DNA of 19,995 nt from UBA349 sp964444115 (GTDB lineage: Archaea > Methanobacteriota > Methanobacteria > Methanobacteriales > Methanobacteriaceae), in NCBI GenBank assembly GCA_964444115.1, contig CAYUFT010000033.1, positions 1 through 19,995 of the forward strand, given 5' to 3'. Below are positions 14,562 to 19,995 of this stretch, piece by piece (positions within the stretch are counted from its first letter, which is position 1; each line of letters begins with the position of its first letter). Under the pieces are notes generated by a model. The model had not been told where the DNA came from and made no database searches. It was given only the letters and a program-made list of their open reading frames with translations. Position numbers and translations under genes: made by a program.

Positions 14562-15346
14562 TTAAGCTATTCGTTCTGCTGCTACTTCTAATCGAACCAT
14601 TTTAATTTCTATATTTTGAGATTTTGAGGGGGTTTTTGAATATATAAACTCGCAATTTCATGTATGAACTCCTCTTGAAGTTCTTCAGGAAGTCTTTGAG
14701 TATATGGTAGCCATGTAGTTCTGATCCAGCCTTTTAATTCTTTTATATTTGAATGAATCATGACTTTTGGTATTAATTCTACTCTAATTGGTTTCAATCC
14801 AGCACCAACTAATATTTTTCGATATTCATCTTAATCAAAAATCCATATTGAAATTCAAAATCTTTAAAGTATTTTTTCCATTTTTTCAATCAACAATAAT
14901 TCATTTAGCACGGCAATTATTTCCTCGGCATTCCCTTACCGCCCACCTGCAAGACAATTCTTCCTTTAATTTTTAGGGCCTTTTTCATGCCCCTTAAAAT
15001 AGGTTGATGGTCTTTTACCCAGTGCAGTACTGCATTAAAATATTCGATCAAATTCATTATTAAAATCCATATCCCTAGCATCAATATGCTTAAATTTTAA
15101 ATTAGAATATTTTTCAAAAGGAAAAGTTCTCTGAGCCATCTTAATCATTTCAATAGAATTATCAATACCCCATATTCTGCCTTCAGGAATTTTAGCTGCT
15201 ATTTCCGCAGTTATTCTACCATCACCACAGCCAATATCCAGAACATTTTTCATGGCCTTCAAGCTCTAAAAGATTCATTAGTTCTTGGCCCATTTTTCCT
15301 GATTTGATGAACTTTTCCTATAATCTTCAGCGTCCCATTTAACCAT
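14562..15346 (-). pseudogene. Broken class I SAM-dependent methyltransferase
   Basis: Pieces of one methyltransferase lie in order but in different frames. The N-terminal part starts at ATG 15346 (M-V-K-W-D-A-E-D-Y). The SAM-binding motif V-L-D-I-G-C-G-D-G-R lies in 15035-15262, with G-I-D-N-S-I-E-M. A middle part (N-A-V-L-H-W-V-K-D-H) follows, and the C-terminal part (G-W-I-R-T-T-W-L-P-Y-T-Q-R-L) lies in 14609-14797. The order and wording recall trans-aconitate-methyltransferase-like proteins of about 255 residues. Lesions needed to restore one frame lie near 15281-15288, 15242-15253, 15032-15042, 14928-14938, 14878-14888, 14828-14845 (with a TAA codon as well) and 14626-14632. Most are single-base changes in short homopolymers. 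The tail then reads K-M-V-R-L-E-V to the stop at 14562. Genuine decay is more likely than read errors because the flanking genes are intact. Confidence 0.85.
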
Positions 15347-15393
15347 TGAATCCCCATTATTCTTAAATCAGCCATTTACATTTAAATTAATTA

Positions 15394-15588
15394 TTATTCA
15401 TTATACATGAAAATATCCTCAATTGTTACCTTAAAAAATTCAGCCATCTTAAATGCCAGATTTAGGGAAGGGTCGTACTTATTTTTTTCTATGGCAATAA
15501 TAGTTTGCCTGGTTACTTCCAACTCCCTGGCTAAATCCTCCTGAGTTAAATCTTTCATTGCCCGGAATACTTTTAATTTATTTTCCAT
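15394..15588 (-). CDS. XRE-family helix-turn-helix regulator
   Basis: A 64-residue Cro/cI-type DNA-binding protein made of little more than one HTH domain. The turn region L-T-Q-E-D-L-A-R-E-L-E-V-T-R-Q-T-I-I-A-I-E (about 14-34) has the typical Q and T-R-Q-T recognition helix, followed by N-K-Y-D-P-S-L. The C-terminus, I-E-D-I-F-M-Y-N-E, fits the short regulators often found beside small membrane proteins in bacteria and archaea. AGGTG lies a few bases before the ATG. It sits in the same orientation as the DUF2178-type and CPBP genes upstream, about 140 bases after the protease stop. It is the obvious candidate to bind the palindrome at 16978-17016. Such proteins usually repress their own cluster; the signal is unknown. 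Confidence 0.9.
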   Translation of the reverse strand: MENKLKVFRAMKDLTQEDLARELEVTRQTIIAIEKNKYDPSLNLAFKMAEFFKVTIEDIFMYNE

Positions 15589-15730
15589 GGTTAAACACCT
15601 TATAAATATTCAAATTTCCATGTCACTAATTATTTTATCTGATTTTTTATCTTTAATGGCATGATAACTATTCAATTTCTTTTAGGCCACAATATAGCTA
15701 ATAGTTTCATTTAATCCTGTTTATTTAAAT

Positions 15731-16504
15731 TTAAATAAATACCAATAATGGCACTATTACATGCAGCACTATATCTGCGGAAAAATGAGATATCATGGCA
15801 GACTCCAGCCCTTTCTTCCAGTAAAGCCAACCAAAAATAATTCCACCTAAGGCATTTAAAGCAATGGTGCGGATAATTAGTAAGGGAGTTATGGTGGTTA
15901 TGGTCATTAAAGCAGGTAAATGACCGGCTCCAAAAATGACTGCTGCCAGGACAATAGCCAACCATATACTGAGTTTAGTCGGGGCTCCTTCTTTTGTTTT
16001 TTTGATCTTGTAGAATACCCACACAATAAGCGTCATTAAGAATAGTCTTAGCATTATCTCTTCATTTATTCCACCGTAAAAAGACGCTAAGAAACCCTGC
16101 CACGCAGGAGGATTTATAGAACTGGCCTGAGCTACATTAATAGTCACTCCCATAATGGAAAATAATAAATCCAGGCCAACCATCAAGACACCGGCCAGTA
16201 ATCCCAGGCCAATAGATATTCCTAGGATAGATTTTAAATTACTTTTTATTTTTCTACCTTCTAGCCATCCTTCTAATATTGGAAGTCCTAGACTGACTTT
16301 TTTTGCTAGTTTAAGTCCTATTAAAATTGCAATAGCTAAAATAATAGCATTTTGAATAATTTGCCCCACAATTAACACGTGAAATGGGACTGGTGAATTC
16401 GAAGGTATTCCACCTTGAATCGTAAAAAAATAAGGTAGAATACTTATTACTCCAAAAATACTAGCCATCCATAAAATTAAAAATAATTTCCGATTTATAT
16501 TCAT
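15731..16504 (-). CDS. CPBP-family intramembrane metalloprotease (second)
   Basis: A 257-residue polytopic membrane protein with about seven hydrophobic segments and the CPBP motifs: E148-E149-x-x-x-R153 in N-E-E-I-M-L-R, H195 in F-G-A-G-H-L-P, and H240 in I-S-H-F-S-A-D. It is longer than, and clearly different from, the CPBP protein at 13830, so the two are not a recent tandem duplication. The ATG at 16504 is preceded by GAGAGTTGAT, a fair ribosome binding site; an in-frame ATG at 16519 has none. The gap to the upstream DUF2178-type gene is about 40 bases, so the two are probably co-transcribed. The function is likely proteolysis of an unknown membrane or exported protein. Confidence 0.87.
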   Translation of the reverse strand: MNINRKLFLILWMASIFGVISILPYFFTIQGGIPSNSPVPFHVLIVGQIIQNAIILAIAILIGLKLAKKVSLGLPILEGWLEGRKIKSNLKSILGISIGLGLLAGVLMVGLDLLFSIMGVTINVAQASSINPPAWQGFLASFYGGINEEIMLRLFLMTLIVWVFYKIKKTKEGAPTKLSIWLAIVLAAVIFGAGHLPALMTITTITPLLIIRTIALNALGGIIFGWLYWKKGLESAMISHFSADIVLHVIVPLLVFI

Positions 16505-16543
16505 TTTATCAACTCTCATTTATCATTAGTTTTATAAATTTTT

Positions 16544-16951
16544 TTAATATTTTCGACTGTAGTAAATGCGAGAAATCCCATAAATGACCAGACATAAAAC
16601 TGCAGATCCTATTAAAATATAACCCGTCAGAATCCATTCAGGAAAGCTATTTCTAAGGGCTAAAATGATTATACCCACATAAATTATAACTGCTATGAAA
16701 ATACCTAGCGTCATGGTGGATGCTTTTTCATTGATTAACTGAGTTCTTTCATCCTCTACCACATTAACATCACCTTGAAACATCTCTTTTAGATGGTCTC
16801 TTTTAATGTAGATAATTGGGATTTCTATAATAACTATTAGAATAGCCAGTAAAACTAAATAAATACTTCCAATAATCAATCCAGCTACCCATAAACCAGT
16901 TGCAAAAGCTGAAACTATTTTTAAAATCATTCCTTGTTGTTTAAGATTCAT
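16544..16951 (-). CDS. DUF2178-type small membrane protein
   Basis: A 135-residue protein with two hydrophobic segments before and two after a central polar stretch. The polar part contains D-E-R-T-Q-L-I-N-E-K-A-S-T-M-T-L (about 67-82), the conserved D-E-R...I-x-x-K-A feature I associate with DUF2178 proteins. In archaea and bacteria these often lie beside XRE regulators, as here. No enzymatic role is known. The start is well supported: AGGTGA (minus strand 16964-16959) lies 7 bases before the ATG at 16951. It is the first gene of the minus-strand cluster and carries the operator-like dyad in its promoter. The family name is from memory of the motif and should be treated as probable. Confidence 0.75.
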   Translation of the reverse strand: MNLKQQGMILKIVSAFATGLWVAGLIIGSIYLVLLAILIVIIEIPIIYIKRDHLKEMFQGDVNVVEDERTQLINEKASTMTLGIFIAVIIYVGIIILALRNSFPEWILTGYILIGSAVLCLVIYGISRIYYSRKY

Positions 16952-16977
16952 GATAAATTCACCTCGTAAAATTCACT

Positions 16978-17016
16978 ATGTAAACTATACTTTACATTAT
17001 GTAATATAAAGTTTAC
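16978..17016 (-). promoter_or_regulatory. Promoter with dyad-symmetric operator for the XRE/CPBP cluster
   Basis: ATGTAAA at 16978-16984 and TTTACAT at 16991-16997 form a 7-base perfect inverted repeat around a 6-base spacer. A further inverted pair, GTAAACT at 16980-16986 and AGTTTAC at 17010-17016, gives a larger nested dyad. On the minus strand TTTATATTA (17010-17002) is a good TATA box, which predicts transcription starting near 16980, so the small palindrome lies between TATA and start. A protein bound there would block the polymerase. This is the classical layout for repression, probably by the XRE protein at 15394. Confidence 0.65.
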
Positions 17017-17205
17017 TATATGTCAATTATGATTAACATGAAAAATCAAGAAGAAATAGTGTTTAAACAGTTAAAAACAGTTCAGAATATCTAAAAAAAT
17101 AAATATGCATAAAATAGCTTAAAAATTGTAAATAAAAATAAAAAAATAGATCGGTAAAAATTTCCATTATATAATTTAATAAAATAAATTATTGAAAAAT
17201 GGCCC

Positions 17206-17754
17206 CTATTTTTTTCTTTTATTTAAGGGATTACCATTTTCAATCAGATTTACAGTAATCTTTTCAAATTCGTCCCATAAAGATGGAGCTTCCTCTTTAA
17301 ATCTGTTGGAACGAGGTAATGTGGATAATTTAGCACCACTGGAAGCATAGGTACTGTTATATTCCCTATCCTTAGTATCTAAATCTATTAGCTTAGTGTA
17401 AATAGATTTAAGGGCATCTAAACAATGATTAAAAGACGAAACTGCTATTATTTCTTTATCAATGAATGTGATTGGTAAAAAAGAAGCTTGTTTACCCCAC
17501 ATATCATTATTCCAGGATGGTTCTGGCATTTTAATTAATTTATGTGCCAGATCAATCTTAAGTTCATCATTTTCAGTTTTGTATTCTTCTGAATTGTTTA
17601 ATTTATACCAAAAATCTTTAAGTAAATCAATATTCCTCTCATTTTCCAGAGAAATTAAGGTTCTGGTTGAATTAATTTTACTTCTTTTGGATCTTTTATG
17701 TCTACGTAAATTACTTATTTCACTGGATACAAGGCCCATAGTCACCCCAAGCAT
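17206..17754 (-). CDS. Hypothetical protein, possibly N-terminally membrane-anchored
   Basis: I do not recognise this 182-residue protein. It has a short hydrophobic start (M-L-G-V-T-M-G-L-V), a very basic stretch (R-R-H-K-R-S-K-R-S-K), then a mixed, soluble-looking body with H-C-L-D-A-L-K-S-I-Y and W-D-E-F-E-K-I, and a basic tail. The reading frame stays open for 24 codons before the ATG, up to a TAG at 17829-17827. That extension is hydrophobic (T-G-Y-I-P-I-I-S-T), so it would complete a membrane helix with the first residues. It has GGAGTTGAT at 17808-17800, but no ATG, GTG or TTG at a usable distance. The true start is therefore unclear, or the 5' end is lost. The 254 bases to the DUF2178-type gene hold no other gene. 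Confidence 0.55.
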   Translation of the reverse strand: MLGVTMGLVSSEISNLRRHKRSKRSKINSTRTLISLENERNIDLLKDFWYKLNNSEEYKTENDELKIDLAHKLIKMPEPSWNNDMWGKQASFLPITFIDKEIIAVSSFNHCLDALKSIYTKLIDLDTKDREYNSTYASSGAKLSTLPRSNRFKEEAPSLWDEFEKITVNLIENGNPLNKRKK

Positions 17755-18118
17755 GGTGGAGATTATAGGAATATATCCTGTTATGTCAGATGGGAAAAAA
17801 TCAACTCCAATATAATTTTTATTATTCTATAATTAAAATAAATGAATTTAAAATAAAAAAGAGCATGCAATACATATTCCAATTTTTATTCAATATTTCA
17901 ATAATTTCGTTATACTATAATATTGATTAGAGTTCCTTATAAAGGTACTGATATAAATAATTCTAAAATCTAAATTTTATTTTTAAATATAAATTTCTGA
18001 GATAAATATTTGTTTAAGAACATTCTAAAAGTATTACATTGAATTGAATCTTAATTTCGTTAGAATAGAGTTTTTATGAATTAATAAATTAATAGAAGAA
18101 TAGGTAGGAGATCCTATA
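17755..18118. other. Divergent A/T-rich intergenic region upstream of the flavoprotein
   Basis: These bases include the open extension of the minus-strand gene and about 290 bases without a gene. The 11-mer TAATTTCGTTA occurs at 17902-17912 and 18052-18062, the second copy about 60 bases before the ATG. GGAGAT (about 18107-18112) is the ribosome binding site of the flavoprotein gene. No RNA gene was seen. Confidence 0.35.
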
Positions 18119-18688
18119 ATGAAAAAAGTTCTATTATTATGTGCCAGCCCACGTAAAGAAAGTAACACCATGCAAGTAATGGAAAAATGTGCCGAAGAAA
18201 TAGAAAAAAATAGTCTGGAAACCGAAATTGTATCCCTTAGAAAGATGACTATTGATTCTTGTCATGCTTGTGGTAAGTGCAAGAAAATCAAGAAATGCAA
18301 GCTGGACGACGGATTAAATGACATTATAGACAAAATAAGAGAATCTGAAGGTTTCATTGTAGGAAGTCCAGTTTACTTTGGTACTGCACGGGGATCACTA
18401 ATGGCGGCTTTACAAAGGATAGGAATGGTTTCCAAAGCTACTGATAACTATTTAAGCTGGAAAGTAGGAGGTCCTATTGCTATAGCACGTAGAGGAGGCC
18501 ATACTGCTACCATTCAAGAATTATTAATGTTTTACTTCATAAACGAGATGATTGTGCCCGGATCCAACTACTGGAACATGGTATTTGGATGGGCCCCTGG
18601 TGAAGTGGAAGAAGATACCGAGGGAATGGAAACCATACGCTTATTTGGAGAAAATGTGGCCAAATTAATTCATAAAATCAACGAATAA
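18119..18688 (+). CDS. Iron-sulfur flavoprotein (Isf) type NAD(P)H-dependent FMN reductase
   Basis: Flavodoxin-like fold with an FMN-binding start L-L-C-A-S-P-R-K-E-S-N-T (about 6-17) and G-S-P-V-Y-F-G-T (82-89). The compact cysteine motif C48-x2-C51-x2-C54-x5-C60 (C-H-A-C-G-K-C...C) is the [4Fe-4S] site of Methanosarcina Isf (CX2CX2CX4-7C). At 189 residues it matches that family in length. Known members carry electrons between ferredoxin and other acceptors and can reduce oxygen or peroxide; the partner here is not known. GGAGAT a few bases before the ATG supports the start. A NifX/NafY-like gene follows after 95 bases in the same direction. Confidence 0.88.
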   Translation: MKKVLLLCASPRKESNTMQVMEKCAEEIEKNSLETEIVSLRKMTIDSCHACGKCKKIKKCKLDDGLNDIIDKIRESEGFIVGSPVYFGTARGSLMAALQRIGMVSKATDNYLSWKVGGPIAIARRGGHTATIQELLMFYFINEMIVPGSNYWNMVFGWAPGEVEEDTEGMETIRLFGENVAKLIHKINE

Positions 18689-18783
18689 TTGAATCCCGCC
18701 ATCTAACTAATTATTTATAATTATTTAATTTTTATCTTAATTGATTTTATAAAAAACATCATAAAATTTAATGAGGATTAATC

Positions 18784-19113
18784 ATGAAAATAGCTGTAGC
18801 ATCTTCAGACGGAATTAATGCAGACCTTCATTTTGGAAAAGCAGATCATTTTTCTATATATGAATTTAACGAAGAAAAAGTCATTTTTGTTGAAAGAAGA
18901 AATGTTTCCATAACTGAAAGTGAAAAACATCAGTGGAAACTGCCATTAGAAATTATTGAAGACTGTGACGTAGTTATATGTGTTCAGGCCGGTATGAATG
19001 GTAAATTTGGCCTGGAGGAAAAAGGAATAAAACTGGTAGAAGACGAAGGAACTGTAGAAGAAGTTCTTGATCGTTACATAAAACATTATAAGTTCATGAA
19101 AAACCCGATTTGA
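18784..19113 (+). CDS. NifX/NafY/NifB-C-terminal family (dinitrogenase iron-molybdenum cofactor-like) protein
   Basis: A 109-residue single-domain protein: M-K-I-A-V-A-S-S-D-G at the start, then D-L-H-F-G-K-A-D-H-F-S-I-Y, which is the family signature (H-F-G-x-A-x-x-F), C-D-V-V-I-C-V-Q-A-G, and a C-terminal helix. In this family the fold binds iron-sulfur or iron-molybdenum clusters. Stand-alone archaeal copies are common and are not limited to nitrogen fixation. No nif gene lies in the window, so a role in nitrogenase assembly is not supported here. The neighbouring iron-sulfur flavoprotein suggests a cluster or redox context. GAGG lies close before the ATG. Confidence 0.88.
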   Translation: MKIAVASSDGINADLHFGKADHFSIYEFNEEKVIFVERRNVSITESEKHQWKLPLEIIEDCDVVICVQAGMNGKFGLEEKGIKLVEDEGTVEEVLDRYIKHYKFMKNPI

Positions 19114-19478
19114 TAATATAAATAATTTATTTTATTGAAATTCATGAATTTTAATTTTTTGTAGTTCTTTAAATAAGATTATAAATTAATATTAAAATTT
19201 TTTTAATTATTTTTTCATCAAAGAACAAGGTTAAATATAAGGATACTTAAAAATAGGAACACTTCAATTTATTGGCGGTGCAAACTTTTTTAAAAATTTA
19301 CTGGAAATAAACTCAATACATTTATAAATCATGAATGTGACTTTATAATAAAGGCATAATAGATTTTTTTCAGTTTTGTAATTTGTAGTTGATTTAATAT
19401 TTATTTGAATTTGATAACTAGAAATTTGATATTATTTCAAAATTCTTTTTACCCGATTTTACAATTTAAGGTGATAAT
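19114..19478 (+). promoter_or_regulatory. Upstream region of rps3ae
   Basis: About 365 A/T-rich bases without a supported gene. AAGGTGAT ends about 3 bases before the S3Ae ATG at 19479 and is its ribosome binding site. Several T runs near 19150-19215 may end the NifX-like transcript. No tRNA or other RNA gene was recognised. Confidence 0.4.
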
Positions 19479-19976
19479 ATGGCTAAAGCGCGACGAAGAA
19501 GAGTACGTGATACATGGAAAGAGAAACAATGGTACAAGATTACTAGTCCTAAAGCATTCGGAGGAAGCGAAATCGGGATTACACCTGCAAAGGACCCTGA
19601 GTTTCTCCTCAAAAGAAGAATAGACACTACTATGAGAGAATTAACTGGTGACTTCTCTAAACAATACGTGAAATTAAAATTTCAAATTAGTGAAGTAGCC
19701 GGAGATACTGCAGGAACCCGATTCATCGGACACCAAGTAACTACCGATTATGTTAGAAGTATGATTCGAAGAGGAACCAGTCGAATCGATGCTCCAGTTA
19801 TTGTTAAAACTAACGACGGATTCACTATGAAAGTGCACATGCTCGCAATAACCACTAGAAGGGCCAAGTCTTCCCAGCAAAAATTCATGAGAGAAACTAT
19901 TCAGCAACTCTTAACAAGGTTGGCCGCTAAAAAGGGTTTTAAAAAAGTAACCGAAGGCCTAGTAACGGGAAAATAG
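19479..19976 (+). CDS. rps3ae: 30S ribosomal protein S3Ae (eS1), apparently interrupted near its C-terminus
   Basis: This is the archaeal/eukaryotic small-subunit protein eS1. The start M-A-K-A-R-R-R-R-V-R-D-T-W-K-E-K and the T-G-D-F-S...Y-V-K-L, T-R-F-I-G-H, Y-V-R-S-M-I-R-R-G-T-S-R and T-T-R-R-A-K-S-S-Q motifs are characteristic. A TAG at 19974-19976 ends the reading at 165 residues, whereas archaeal homologues are about 190-225. Just after the TAG the same frame reads P-S-E-I-N-H, which resembles the expected continuation of a G-K-x-x-S-E-I segment. The stop is therefore probably a sequence error, or a lost base compensated by a gained one, close to the window end. The rest lies outside. 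Confidence 0.93.
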   Translation: MAKARRRRVRDTWKEKQWYKITSPKAFGGSEIGITPAKDPEFLLKRRIDTTMRELTGDFSKQYVKLKFQISEVAGDTAGTRFIGHQVTTDYVRSMIRRGTSRIDAPVIVKTNDGFTMKVHMLAITTRRAKSSQQKFMRETIQQLLTRLAAKKGFKKVTEGLVTGK

Positions 19977-19995
19977 CCTTCGGAAATTAACCATA

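Noticed and set aside
17021..17095. Short plus-strand ORF of 24 codons (M-S-I-M-I-N-M-K-N-Q...) beside the operator
   Set aside because: It is too short, has no ribosome binding site and no recognisable similarity; it could be a remnant but I cannot support it.
17890..18075. MsvR-type redox regulator boxes upstream of the flavoprotein
   Set aside because: TTCG-containing repeats are present, but the spacing and the CGAA partner half-site needed for the known motif are missing.
18784..19113. Part of a nitrogen-fixation cluster
   Set aside because: Only a NifX-like fold is present; no nifH, nifD, nifK, nifE or nifN lies in the window, and such stand-alone proteins are common in non-fixing archaea.
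19405..19623. Plus-strand ORF overlapping the start of rps3ae
   Set aside because: It runs in another frame through the ribosomal protein gene and its upstream A/T-rich region, and its product has no recognisable features.

Overview
The window is AT-rich DNA from a methanogenic archaeon, almost certainly a member of the Methanobacteriales and probably close to Methanobacterium. The evidence is a methanopterin-pathway mptE gene, an Orc1/Cdc6 replication initiator, archease plus RtcB, a methylthioinosine-phosphorylase-type enzyme, an iron-sulfur flavoprotein, ribosomal protein S3Ae, GGAGGTGAT-like ribosome binding sites, TATA-like boxes, and a secreted beta-helix protein with a Y-N-W-W-G-S ending. 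A run of 100 N at 6452-6551 shows that this is a draft assembly. The genes at both window edges are incomplete.

Layout. 1-1559 (minus): most of an AMP-forming acetyl-CoA synthetase. 1795-5005 (plus): an orphan acetolactate-synthase-like TPP enzyme and a radical SAM protein with an N-terminal cobalamin-binding-type domain. 5163-6317 (minus): a class V PLP aminotransferase with a hairpin/U-rich terminator. 6552-7304 (plus): mptE, beginning exactly at the end of the assembly gap. 7586-8818 (plus): a secreted repeat protein with nine beta-helix rungs. 8978-10105 (plus): an Orc1/Cdc6 protein that looks leaderless. 10217-10396 (minus): a small single-membrane-span protein. 10660-13671 (plus): archease, RtcB and an MTA/MTI phosphorylase. 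13830-16951 (minus): a cluster of a DUF2178-type membrane protein, a CPBP protease, an XRE regulator, a decayed methyltransferase and a second CPBP protease. 17206-17754 (minus): an unrecognised protein. 18119-19113 (plus): an Isf-type flavoprotein and a NifX/NafY-like small protein. 19479 to the end (plus): ribosomal protein S3Ae.

How the genes work together. Archease and RtcB are a known functional pair: archease stimulates the RtcB RNA ligase in tRNA splicing and RNA repair. The acetyl-CoA synthetase, the TPP enzyme, the aminotransferase and the phosphorylase are housekeeping carbon, amino-acid and nucleoside enzymes. MptE makes the pterin precursor of tetrahydromethanopterin. The minus-strand cluster 13830-16951 is the most accessory-looking part. 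It pairs an XRE repressor with two membrane proteases and a small membrane protein, and a clear dyad-symmetric operator candidate lies between the TATA box and the predicted transcription start of its first gene.

The best leads are that operator-controlled XRE/CPBP/DUF2178 cluster, the pseudogene inside it, the apparent early stop in S3Ae, and start-site corrections for the beta-helix protein, Cdc6, the phosphorylase and possibly archease. I saw no tRNA, rRNA, CRISPR array, insertion sequence or integrase in the window.
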